Shown: piece by piece, positions 11,901-25,000 of the stretch
Layout of the letters: each line of letters starts with the position of its first letter
Position numbering within the stretch: the stretch's first letter is position 1
DNA from: Dipylidium caninum
Lineage: Eukaryota; Platyhelminthes; Cestoda; Cyclophyllidea; Dipylidiidae
Direction: 5' to 3'
NCBI GenBank assembly: GCA_017562135.1
Contig: QEYB01001046.1
Span: 2,852,001-2,916,000 of the forward strand
Length of the DNA: 64,000 nucleotides
The notes under the pieces: generated by a model
What the model saw: only the letters and a program-made list of their open reading frames with translations
The model's database searches: none
What the model was told of the DNA's origin: nothing
Program-made: the position numbers and the translations under genes

Positions 11901-14900
11901 CTCGGGTACATGCAATTAAGGCGATTAACAATGTGTAGGGAGGTAGTCAAGAGCCGCAGGACTCCATTTTCTAACTGCTGGATAGGTGAATCTGTCGACG
12001 CAGGGGACAAGATTCCCCCTGCTGTCGGCAAGTCTTCGAGGCGGCGGCGGGGGGAGGAGGGGGAAGAGACAGGCGATCTGCTGAATTGGTAGGCGGATGC
12101 TTCGTCCGTGCATCTCGGCACGGGCATATGCAGCCTTAATTAGAGTAAGTCTTAGAAGCTTTCGGCACTTCTCACTTCCCTCATTCGGTAAAATGATGTG
12201 TCCTTTCGTGAAGTCGGTTAGAAGGGAGAGAAAACCATCGCGGCTTAATTTGTGAGAGGTGCGCTACATGGAGCCAGAACAAATTTCGAAAAAATAAATG
12301 CATGGTAATTTGGATGTTTGTTGCAGGCGTCTTCCGTGCCAATGTCTACAGAGGATAGCAACTTAAAAGGAATGAATAAATTCTGTTTTGAAATCACTTT
12401 CTCGGAAATTGTCTGAGGAATTAAAGTCGCCCTGTTCAACCGCTCCATATCTTCGAACAATTCGCCCTTTTGATCCAACGCGAGGAAACAATAATCCAAC
12501 CACTACCACGCACTACGCTGGTATTCCGTGAAAAGCACGTTGTGCAGATAAGAACGGCAGTGTAGAGACGCGTATTTTAAAATCCAAGTGTCACAAGCGC
12601 GGGGGGGAGGGGGGTACGTGAGTCCAGGGAAAGCCAGGCGGCGCGACGGGAGGCAGGAAAACAGGGCCCGGTTAGAACTGTCCTCGCGGCTTGCGGCCAC
12701 CAAAGGCCCCAGGCAATGAACGTGGCCTAGCGGTAAAGGGGATTCTGTTTTACTTACGCCTCTTTGGCCTCCCGGAGGTTTCTCACTCCTTTCATAGACT
12801 GCCACAGCTGCTGTTTTTGAACTAGAGCTTGCACAGACCCATGATTAATAGGAGGTCCTCCGGCTTAGACTTTTTTACCCTCTAACGGCATATCTGACAC
12901 TCATTTTGGAAGAACAACACTGCATGGCATAGACAAGTGACAGGGCACAAAACCACGGCAGAATTTAGTGGTTTTTGTTGTCAACGCATTTGTTTCTTCA
13001 AAGTTATCTGATTCTGATTCAAAGGATGTGCTAAAAAAGTGGAGATAGTTGAAAGATGTGGTCATTAAATGGGCTTTAATAAGAAATTCCTCCACACTGA
13101 GGTCTTTTGCCCAAGCGTGGAAAGTTGGCCGTATAGGAGGACGTTGAGTAAAACGTCTTCAAGTAAAAATTCTGCATTGTCGCAGGATTTTTCTCTCACA
13201 CGGGAAAAAGGCTGGGTTTTTTTCGACCATTTCGTCAGACTCACAGCGGTTTATGAATGCCAGGGCCGTCTTAACCAAATTTCTTCTTCTATCTAGGCTA
13301 CCAATCATAGGATACACAAATAGGCTCCTCTTCACACGACTATGCTTTTAATTTGTGGCAAAAAATATTGTTTTAAGTGGGACTGAAAAAGGACTTTGCA
13401 TTTGACTGCTGTTAATAGCAACGGCCTAGTTGAGGGAGATTATGACAGACGAAGAGTAAGGATACTTGACGTGAGGCGCCTCTGCAGAGGGAGATGGAGG
13501 GTGGGACAGGAATCGTCTGCTTGTGTGAAACGTGGCCACGGTTATTTGTGCAAATCGTGTACTCCACTTCTGCTGCCCTCATGCAGCAGCAGCACGCAGA
13601 AGCAATTGCGTAGTTAGGAAAAAGTGGACAAAACTTCCCAAAATCAGAGTGTCGGAAATATTGTCATCAACACGGTTTTGCGCTTGACATTGCCGCGAGC
13701 CCTCGAATCTGATTGTCTGCGATGTGTGAGTTTCAGCCTGCCCCTAAGTACCTCTGGGGTGAATAATTCACACTGAAATTCAATCATGATCCCGTGAACA
13801 ATAGGTTTCCCACACAGCATCGCCGCTTAACATTTGCTTTGCATCCTGGCGCATGCATTGCGCTTCCAGAAGCTCCTTCAGACTCGCGCCAGTCTGACAC
13901 TGCTGCCACGTCTGTGGGAGGAGTGTCCTTCCACGCCTTTCAACTCACCGCAGGACGTTTAAATTTTCATTCTCAAGTGCGATCAGCTAGTGTTTGGCCA
14001 TCACCTACTAATTTCCTCCTGGACAGTTCGATAAGTAGACCTCATTTTTCAAAGTCAAAACCGGTCGACATTTAACGCAAAAGTGAGCTTTCACAGTCGA
14101 GCCCAGACGTTTTCCCAACTTCACAAGGAAAAAGTGAAATCAGCATGGCTCTGGAGGACACTCCGCTTTCGGCGTCTCTTTTACGCCATTAGCGAATAAT
14201 TTCCCACTCTCCAGCCCCTCAATCCTCACGGTTATTTTAACATGAAAGTTTTACAGTCATGCAGGAATTTCGTCCTTATTGAAATGCTACCCTTCTAGAA
14301 TGGCTTTAGCATACATTGACAATTTTTTCTTCGACTCTAAAGTTGGTAAATTTGGCAGTGAAGAGCACAAGATTCAACGCATGTAGCCCATAGATCGCAA
14401 CCCACGTCACTAGGAAATGAGGTGTCGTGATAAACATCGAAGGAGTGCATTTCTACACTAGCTTTGACATGATGAAGACAACCGAAAGCCTACTCTTACC
14501 CATAAATACGCAATTTATTTTGCGCCGATGGCCGATTCCTGTGGGGGAACATGACCGGCATCCGCGCGACAAAAGGGCCCTCCCCTTCAGTGCCTGAGAC
14601 CGTCGCGGTGGCGGTGGCCACGGCGCCCCAAGTCGTAGCCTCGTGCGGCGCGAGCACGCCTTGCATAGCTTGCCCGCTCCTCCGAGTCCTTCCTCAGAAC
14701 ACCTTACATCAAACCAGAGCGCGAGAAGCCGCCTCTTCTAAAGTCGAAACCGAATACACACAGGAGATAATTCGGTGCCGACTGATGTTCATAAAATGAT
14801 GAAGTTGGCCAATCACTCCGCGTAGGACTGCGAGTGAGATCGACGGAGTACCTTCATGAAAGGGCGCTTGAATCGCTTATGTTTGCGTGTTCCACTTCAT

Positions 14901-16057
14901 AAATACTATCGCAATGGCCATCAACACGCTCTCCCGCTAACGCGGGTCTTGATGGGGCCTGAGATCGAAGGAATTCCGGGGCTTACTCCCCTACACAAAA
15001 ATTTGGAACACTCTGTTTCCTCGGAAGGCCATCTCACGACCCCGGCAAACTGCTGAGCTTCGCGGTGGGAACCTGTGGAGCCTTGATCCGCATCGGCTTT
15101 GAACTAATCAGAAAGAAGAGGACTTCCTTCGCGGCATCACATTTGTCCCACAACAATATTGAATACCCCAAAGTAGTTGGTTTCATGGTAAATGGCGGAT
15201 GAAAGAACCAATTTGTGTAGAGTGACTGGAGGCCCAGGGCTTTTCATCGAGAGGGGATATCCCAGGGGTAAAGCAGACGATGTGGCTTTAAACTAGTTTG
15301 AAGTGGCGTCCATTGTGAAGACGAAACAAGGGGATATGCTGCATCAAAATGACTCTATGAAGAGGTTTTCGAGACCCCCTTTCCCCATCAATGTGGATCC
15401 GCTTTTGGGTCGGACATGCGGCAGCCACCATGAATTCTTGACGTCTCGTAGGCATGAGATCCGGACTGGGCACAGCCTTCAACGAAGAACGAACATCTTC
15501 GTTTCAATCGTATCATGCTACAGTGGCACCAACATTCACTGTGAGAAGGTGTTTACGTAGCTTCTGTATCACTTGTAATTGGCCCCCTTCTTGTCCCCTT
15601 TAGCACTGGTTTTAAAGTTCGACCGAATCATTTAAGGCTGCCGTAATTAATGCGTTGGTCAGTGAAAACTAATTTCGATGCCACAGTATCACGTTCTTCC
15701 TTCCTCGACAACAGCAGTACAGAACACAGCGGCAAGAAATACAACTCCTAGAGGACCTCTGATGACTATGTTAGGTTGTGTATGGTTCAAAGATGCTGAT
15801 GCGAATGCTTCTCCAAGTTGTGATTGGTCAGGAGGGCGGACATGTGCACCGCCTCATTGGCTCGTGTGATAAGACGGAAATGTGGGCCATGATTAGGCCA
15901 GGACGAGTGTCTGGGGCAGAGAGGGAAATAAGCGAGCGTGCAGATTCACAAGTCCTCGCACACCCTTCGAGCGACGAACAAACACTTCAAAGCGCCGAAA
16001 TGATACTTTGGTGGCTTATTCCGGAGTCTAGCTGATGAAACAAAAAGAAACACAGAC
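5911..16057. other. About 10 kb without a recognised gene, between PWP2 and the proton channel
   Basis: I read both strands and found no recognisable domain, transposon, RNA gene or tandem array. Open frames are short and lack consistent splice-linked neighbours. GC is clearly higher than in the AT-rich right half of the window, with GC-rich patches around 7.1-7.3, 10.9-11.4 and 14.5-14.7 kb. Distal 5' UTR exons or promoter elements of the proton-channel gene could be present but cannot be defined from sequence alone. Confidence 0.5.
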
Positions 16058-19000
16058 ATGCAGCACGTGATTGAGAGGAATTTACGACAGGAGCATCAAC
16101 AGCATCAGCAGCAGAAGCAGCAGCATCACCATCATCAGCTACATCAATCACAACAGCGAAAACAACAAGGAAGTCAGTTGAACAGTCGCCGTAGGGGTAA
16201 GCTAGAAAAAATGGCCAGTGTGACCAGCAATGAATCCAGGGAAACCGACGACTTTGCCAAGTGCTCTGGGTGCGTCCTTAGACCTGCTAAGTCTATTCAA
16301 GCCTCGTGTAATTTCTTCTGTTGACTTATTTCACCCTCGTACTAGTCTCTCCATGTGCCACAATTCGTCACGTTGGGTTTGGCAACACGTTGTTCAACCT
16401 AATCTCCTTAGCTTCAGCCCAACGCACTTGTTTACCCACAGCACCTCGTCCCTAGCCAAGTAGGCCGTTCGGCCGGGACAAGTCCGGTCAAATGCTTACT
16501 TCCAAATGGCCGGTGACGTCTATTTCCTCGTGTAGCACATTAATTTGCCTTAATTAGCCGTTCATTTGGAGAAATTAAAAAGCCAGTAGGTTCTTTAAAG
16601 GAAGGGAACGCATATGCTGAGAAGGGCGCCTGCTGGTCATCGACTGTGGTGTTCAAACAAAGTTGAATGCTCTTGGCACATCCGCGCCAGCAGGTCTATA
16701 ACTTTGAAAGGGCTGGAAAATTTATCTCATTTCTCGTTGTTGAGCGGCCACGCAGACATCGTAGGCACCGACATGACAGTGTTGAGTGTCGCAACCTTTC
16801 GAATCGGGGGAACATTTCGTTTCTGGTAGTAGAGCATCTGAGGTAGACTAGGCATCCGCCGGGACGGCTCGGTAGCACTGTCTTTTCAGTGGCAAGTGGA
16901 ATGCGCAAATCGGGGAGGAGCGGCGGGGGTCTGCAGTACTCTCCCCTTATAGGGCTTCACGTGCGTTTTTGTAAGACGTTTTCGTGGCCACAGGCATGTT
17001 GGTAGAAAGGAGGACGGAGGACAACGAAGGGTGTTTTTGACCCTTTTTCAGCTCTTGCCTACTACTCACGGATGTATTATTCATTCAAGTCTTGGGAATG
17101 TAAAGGTAGCCAATTGTATACTTTAAACCGCAAATGGGACGGAGGTGTACGGGGAAGTGCAGGAGCGGATGGAGGGGCTGAAGACAACCGTTCTGCTAGA
17201 CGATATTCGTCGCGTTTTCCGCTGAGGCGTTTGTATCCCACTGATGAGGCAACGCATGAAACATCGTTGCCACACGAATGCGCTGGTGCTCAGAGCCTTA
17301 GTATCTTTCATCTCGAATAGGAGGTAGCACTCTGCACGTAATAACGCTTGCACAGCAGTTTCGGCGACATGTCAACAAAATCTTTTCAAACTACTCCGCC
17401 AAATGGCACAACTTCCCTGAATGCAGCAAAATGGCATTGTCAGTGAAACCAATGGCACATTGGCAGTAGAGCTTAAAACCCTCTCCATTGCACAGCCATT
17501 CTCGACAGGCTCAGGCCCCTCGAGTGAACCAAATAACTTCTACTTGTCATCGCATAGCTACAGAGGTTGAAGATGTGGATCTGTCAGAGTTATGGTTACC
17601 AAGTCTTTCCAAATGTAAAGACTTCCGTGGCTGATTCACTTTAAATGGGGACTCAACTTAGTCCCCTCGCGGATTTTAACTTTATCGACTTTGCTGAACC
17701 TCTGCACAACTGCCGGCCTTGGCTACAGAAAGGAAAAAAAGTGCAATGAAGATCTTGAGTCCGAAAAGTCTGCTATCAGACCCCGAGACACAATTCTTAC
17801 TAGGCTAAGATACCCCCGCACCCCTGAGCGCCACGCTAAGTTTGTTTATAGAAGGAAGAATAAACGAAGTTTCTCCCTGCTTCCTGACACGTGTACTTGC
17901 GGTCAGACGAGGCCTACAGCACCGAAGAATTTGCTGAAAATGTAAATTACTCGTAAGTAGACTGTCGACCCTAAGTCTGCTCTACGGGGAGACTCACCGT
18001 GGCATGCCTGAGAGGCCTCGCAGGGTCGGTGAGGTAGGTGGCAGGAGTCCCAGTGAAAGTGTTTTGCGGTGAATTAACGTCCAAGGCGTTGGCGTACGAA
18101 GAGACGCATGCGGGCCTCCGTGGGCGTAGTGAGGGGACGAAATCAGACAGTAACTCGCGAGACTGATTTCTTTTGCAGCTATGGCTACGACCTTGGTTGG
18201 GCCAACAGCAAGACCTTCATAAAGCAACTAGCCAAAGATAACATCGACCCCTCGCTGCTCAACGAGGAACTTCAGCGCCATGCGGAAAACAGGCGACGAC
18301 GCAGGTACGTATTGTCCACTGTGCCTGCAGATTTACTAACCCACACGCATAGGAATAAACTCCGTTTTGCTCGATAATTTCTTGGTCTGAAAATCACCTA
18401 ACCTACTGCATCATCGGCTTACTGCACCGAAGACCGCTGAATGTTTATACATTTTAAGGCATAAAGGCAATAAACGGTCAGGAATTAACCACCGGTGGGA
18501 TGTTAGGCAAAAACACATCAAAAACCTCGCAGCGTGTGAAGTGAAAAGTTTGTGCAGAGTTGCCAAAGATAGAGTGTATCCTAATCGTCAGCGGGTAAGC
18601 GGGATTTATTGAAACGTCCTTACCGCCCCGTTGCCCTATCCCATGCCGGACGGTACAATAAAAAAATAGATGCAATGGGCAGTGCTAGCATCTCCTTCGA
18701 CACCCACTGGCCTTTATAACAGGCGGTTTTCCTCCTCGCGATCGCACGTAGATCCATTCCACATGGCGTTTGTGAGGAATGGAAGACGCACCTACTTTGA
18801 AGGGAGATGCCACCCTTGAATAGGTGGTGTTGGTTTCGGTTGAATATTAAGTGGAGTCACCAACTGGCCACAAGATATGGCGGTGATGAAGGTGTCGCGA
18901 GCACTGGGCTCGCGCAGGAGGACTCGACTTCCAGGCCTGCGATGATGCGGCCATGAATGGCCTGAGTGAACTGGTGGTTCGCAGTACCAGGAGCGGCCAG

Positions 19001-22000
19001 CAAGCAGTAACCCCGTTCTTTTCAGGCGGAATGGGACAGAGTTAGGTGGGGCAAATTACTAGGCAAAGCGCATTAACTGCGAGCTCCAGAAGTCGGCTGC
19101 CTTGTGTGAAGTGCCCCCATCGGCTCATCTGCACTCCTGTTTTTCAGCTGGAGGGCGCGGTGCCTGGGCCGTTTTCGCAGCAATATTGCCCAAATCCTGT
19201 TGTGCATCCTCGTGCTCATCGATTCAGGAATTGTTATAGCGGAAATCATATTGGAGATCCGGTCTATCCAGAGTGAGTCCTCCCCTCCACTTCCCCAGAT
19301 ATGCTTCTTGTCTATGGCTGCAGGTCATGCTCGATCCGTGACCTGTCGGGGGATAATTGGGGCTGAGGAGAGATTCCCTGTGTTCACCGGGGAATTTATG
19401 AAGTTTGTCACACTTTTCTGAGGCCACAGACCACCTTGCAAGCTAAAAATGAGCTCACGAGGGAAGATATAAACACAAGCATGCTTATTTTACACTGGGC
19501 TGATTACAGGGAAGCCTTTTCTTACTACCTCAAAGTGCTGATAGTGCGAGGGTGAAACGCCTTTTTTTGGCGGAATAACCTTGCTATTAGTGCTGTCACC
19601 CTTCTTGAAACCTATGAAATAAGCTTAGGTTTTATGTGCAATGTAGAGACAGACTTGAAGGAAAAGCGGATTCAAATACCTCAGGTTTCGCCTGAGCAAA
19701 GTAGTCCTAAGTTTCCGCAGCGTGGCATCATGAGGACTTTTTCACAAGATCTCTCTGCGTGAGTGTGTGTGGGTCCAACCTTGGGCTCCCCCTCCCCCCC
19801 CGGCAATGTCACGTCACCGAAGTTAGACGTAGCCAACTCTAAAACGCGTCAGTCCGCCAGCTCCCAAAGGCAAGTGCTCTCGTTGCCATATGGCTGTTAC
19901 TTGTCGATCTCTCGCAGCCTCTCAGCTCCAGACCACAAGGGTAAGCTCGTTGCCATAGTTTTTCACGCCTATGGGAAGTAGGAAATAAAGCAAATGAGCA
20001 GTCCGTGATGAATTTTGACGGGCTTTTTTGTGAGGAGGAAATCACTTGACACCAGAAATGACGCGATGCGGGTTCTCCACAACTAACAAGTTGCTAAACT
20101 AACAGGCAGAAGTGTTAAACTTGGGCCCGTTGGCACTATGGTCGTGTCCAGCAGAAGTTTTTAAGTCGAGGCATTGCAGCTATAGCAGTCGAGGCGAGTC
20201 TGACGTTTGCCTAATGTTTGTAATTCCCATCCGATCCTCCTGCCAGAGGCCATGGGGATTCAGGGGAGCTCAGTCTCTGATTGCACTATATTCACTTGCC
20301 TAAGTGTTCCTTTCCTATGACACCCAAACGATAAAGGCTACTTTGAACAAGGAAGATTTAATAGGCCCTCCTCATCAAAAATATTCTAATTCTCTTCTAC
20401 TTTTATGAGGACGTTAATCCCTTGGTACGTAGCTGCAGTACCGTTACACCAAGCGTGCCTAAGCGTCTTTTGACGCGGATGAGGGATATTTTGAGTTTGT
20501 AAAGCGGAGCTTTGTCCTTTCTCAACCACGGAACGGAGGCAAAAGGGTGGTGTGGCAAGAAATAGGAACGAAATAAGGTTGGCAAGACGTCATTGACCGA
20601 GAAATCGCATGTCTGAATTTGCGAAATCCCCACGGTGTGCAAATCCGGCTGACATTGGTCTACACAACATATGCGCCGTGACAGCGGAGGAAGGGAATTA
20701 TCACATTGAGTTTCACCTGCCAATTGGACAACGGGCAACGGACGGTTGATGGTCTTTCAGCTGGGATCTCCTCCGGCCGGATGCGGAATTTTGAATAGAA
20801 AGCTTGAGACACTGGCTAACTGCACCATGTTTCTTGATTCGGATGGGGGAAGTCGAGCAAAAAGTGCTGCCCTGTTTGCCCATCCGCATTGTGAAAGGCA
20901 CTGTCGTCCAAACATTTTTACGGTGGCGACTGTTCGTGCTGACCACCGAGTGCCACCGACAGCGGGGGAGAATGAGTTTGCTGCCGAATCATTTAGGTCA
21001 TGAGAAGTCGCTGATATCGATGCTGTCAAAATGCCTCTAAGCACTAGTCCTCACCTCAAATCACCCTTTCAGATTACAAAGAACTATTCCAAATCCACGC
21101 CCAAAACCTTAATTACCTGATGGCCACTCACGAATATAAGTGGACGGGTTCGTGGTGCATCCCCGCCGAGGCCAAGCCGGCTGGCGGTTACCCCGAACAT
21201 CATACGCCAAGCTTTCAAACAGCTCATAGTCGCCTTCACGGTATTCTCCCGCTGGGCAGCACGGCATCCATGGATGAACACCGACGGATTGTCCTTGGCG
21301 ACTTCATCCAATGCTGGCAGACCTATGTGCAGTTCGCGACGGCAGCGCAGGAAGAAGGTAGTTTTGACATGGAACGGCAGCGTAAGGTCTTTGCCAGTAG
21401 AGAGCACAGAATAATGGGATAAGCACGTGGTAGAACAGACCTCCTTAGGGCCGAGTACGTTTTCAACGTTACTCCGGTGATTTTAAACGTGGGAAAAGCA
21501 GTAGCACGCGTACTCGTCTTTAGTGATTTGAGATTCCAACACGCCTATTTTACGATATGCCGACCACTTTACCTGAATCCTCTTCTCGCGCAGTATGCGC
21601 AGTATTAGACGTTTCCCATCGCGATGCATACTCTGCATTGTAGTGATTTCTTGCACTAGCAGAGGAGGTTTAATGATAGATTTTGCTACAGGCTGCAATC
21701 CAGTGCTGCGAAGACGGTGCTTCCACCTGAACGCTACGGAAATTCGTCCGCCAGGGACATCGGCACAGGAAATGATGAACCCAGCGATGTTACACCATGC
21801 TTCCGAGGTGATGCACTTCGTTAGCATCGGCGTCACTGGTCTCTTCATCGTCTCTACACTACTCAAAATTGTCTGCCTTGGTCGAAAGTTCTTCTCCAAC
21901 GTCTATGAGGTCAGGTCCGACGGCTGCATGATGCGGGGTACCCAAAATATGGGCGAAATTACCGTCTTATAATGAATGAACGAGGCTGTCCCAAAAAACA

Positions 22001-25000
22001 TCGAAAAGTGGAGAACCGCGCTTACCCTAGATTTAAACACGAAAAAACCAGAACTTATTAGGTCAAGGTAACGTGGAATATCCACACATATACTTGGTTT
22101 GCATTCAAACAAACGTCTTTCTACTGCCTAATCCGGCCTAAATCCAGTCGAGGAGGGAGAATTACGCATAATCGTTAAGCATATTAGCCGTACGTGGAGA
22201 CCCATTCCGTTGGCTTGGCTGGGCTTTCTTATTTTTGAATGAAAATAGAAGTTCCCGTGCGTAGTGGGTGCCCTAACTGAATTATGCGCTTTACTTGGAA
22301 AATTCCGTTGGTCACTAATGCGGCTAACATCTTGTAGTCTCAAACAGTCAAGTGAGGTGCATTTGTGAGATATCCTTGAGTAAGGCCACTTGTCCACATT
22401 GGGAAGTGGAGAACACGATGTGTGTGAGAGGTTGTGGGCGCCCAACTCGACTATAAGCTTGCAATATGCCTCTAATTTGTTCACTATACCCCAGACTGGC
22501 TGGACGGAGTGCCGATTCTCCTCCCGTCTGCGAAACAGTCAAGCGTGTGAGGGCGGTTATTTGCCGACAGGAGTTTGAGCTCAACAGTACGCCTAAAGAA
22601 AGAGAGGCAAACCAAGGCGTGCCTGGCCAGTCTGCGTCCACGATTAGAGTCACCTGGCAGCCTTCTTGACTCACATTTCGCGTAAGCACGTAGGAGAAGG
22701 AAAAGAAGACTTAGAAGACCAAAAGTGTGCCACCGGCGGCCACCTCTCTAGACTTGGGGGCCAATGCTAACAATAAGTGCTAGGCTCATTACTGTTGTCT
22801 GAATAACTCGGCAAAGGAAGAAAAGACCATAACAGCCGTTGTGGGTAATAACGCAAGGCATAGCAACTACTGTGTACTGCTCCAACTAAGCCGGCAATGA
22901 GCCCTCGGGGAGCCCTTTCAAGCCAGTTTGGAAGGTTTTATAGTCACTGTGGCGGAGCAGCGACTGGCACGACTTATCTTGTCGTAGATAGTTTTGCTCC
23001 AAATCCCTAAAATCGCAATTGTATAGTAGAGAAAATCCTCATATTATCCTACTAATCCCCCGCATCCGGCCACTTCCGCCCGTTCGAACGTCTATTTGAA
23101 TGTCCATCTTCAGAGTGTAGCCGTAGTAGTCGGTCACACGTCTCGCCCAGTAGAGCCATATTCGCCTGATTGTCATCTATAAACGACAGGCTGGAGAGTG
23201 CACGATGAAGTTGTTCTTTCACACGCGTTTTTCTCACAAGTTGACTTGACCATTCCTTCTTGCGACTGCTTTTCAGGTGACCGACGCCCTCGTCATCCTC
23301 ATTTCCTTCATCTCAGACGTATCCTATATCAAGTTAGACTCCCAAGAAATCTCCGCAATGGTGATTCTCCTTCTCTGGCGAATTGCGCGTCTCATCAACG
23401 GTAAGTTGGGCATTGGTACAGTCAAAATTTGTGCGTGGGAACGAGGCTAATTCAAGGCCGGTCCTAAGGAGGAGTGCTCCGCGACAAAACGTGGATAATA
23501 CTACCCCAAAACAAAAGGATTAAAGGAATTCCTTCGTTGGTGCATGTTTTTGGCGGTCGAGTGAATGTAATTAGCCTGGTGCGCTCTCGTCCACATCGTT
23601 CACAACCGGCAAGAGGGAACACGACTGAGTCGCGTCTAGGTGTTGCCAGTTTCCCTTGTGTGAAAATATTTTGAAAAAAAGGGGGTACTACAAGAATAGC
23701 GCTTCTCACACGTCCTCGCCCCGTAGGAAGGAGAGGAAAATCAGCGTCGGAAGCAAGTCCTATCGAAAGTGGCCCCCCCCCCTCCCTCCCGTCTAATCTT
23801 ACGTGTTTTGGAGTAGACGCTGGTGTGCTGGGGAATGTTTCGAGATGGAGATGACCAAAGTGAGACGAGGGAAGCGAAGGCCCCCGAGCGGCACATAAAA
23901 AGCATCGGACATGATGCTTGTCGCATCACGCGGCAGCAAGTCGCAATGTTAGGATGGACCGAAGCTCTAGAGCCACTTCGCCACTCCTCTGGTCTTGTAC
24001 ACCTTCTTAACTGCATTACTCGCAGATCCTTTCTCCAATTACCAGATGCCAATGTGAGAAGGAAGTAGTCAAAAAAGTCTAGTTTCCCTAGAACACTAAC
24101 CCAACCATGGTCTGACAATTCGTTGTTACCGGTTTTTTGGTGACAGCGAAGGGTGATGTTTGGCCTAGTCCACGTTTAGCAGCCATTAACGGAGAGGAAA
24201 GGACAAGGGTGGTTGGTTAATGGTTGGAGTGGATCGGGTGCGCCCTGCTTGAGGCTGGACCGAGTAGGCGGGCTGTGGCGAATCCTCATAGCGAGTCGTG
24301 GCGCACTGCCGACGCTAGGCAGGGCGCGTCCCGCACCGCCGCGCCTCCGAGTCCCTCCCCACCCGCGCCGGCCAGACTTGACCGGGGCAGTTGCCTTTTG
24401 CCGCTCACTGCCACTTCTCGACAGTCCGGCAACGCAAGAAGACAACATCCGCCGCATGCTGAGGTCCCTGCTGTAAATTCCTTCATTATTCGGTAGTAAA
24501 ACGCCTCTTGTGATAAACCTCCAAAACAGGCGCATCTACATCTGGTTGCTTTCACTCTTTCCACCAGGCCGCTTTCATTCACCTATCGTCTACCTATGCG
24601 TTGCCACTAAGATGAAAAGGCCATGTTGACCAAGCGCAATCAAGTTATCTTTACACTTCTGCTTTTACGACTGGTACAGAACTCATCGGGTTAAAGAAGG
24701 CGTAAGCTCAAAGTCATTTAGACAACTTTGAGTCGAGACAGTTAGCGCTTTCAAAAAATCAAAATGTTCGAGCGTAAGTCAAATCACCAAGACACCATCG
24801 CTTAAGAGAAAAAGGCAATCGTCACTGCAGGAGGGATATCAGAAATAAACCGGCTGAGTGGCCTTCGCCGTTTTCCGCCGCAAACAATGCCGACCGTGGA
24901 CATTGAGACGACGCTAATGCGGACCCCGACGCAGACGAGTTCGGGGCGAAAACTGATGCTCAAGTGAAAGGGGAAGCTTTTTTTCTTTTCAGCAATGCTG

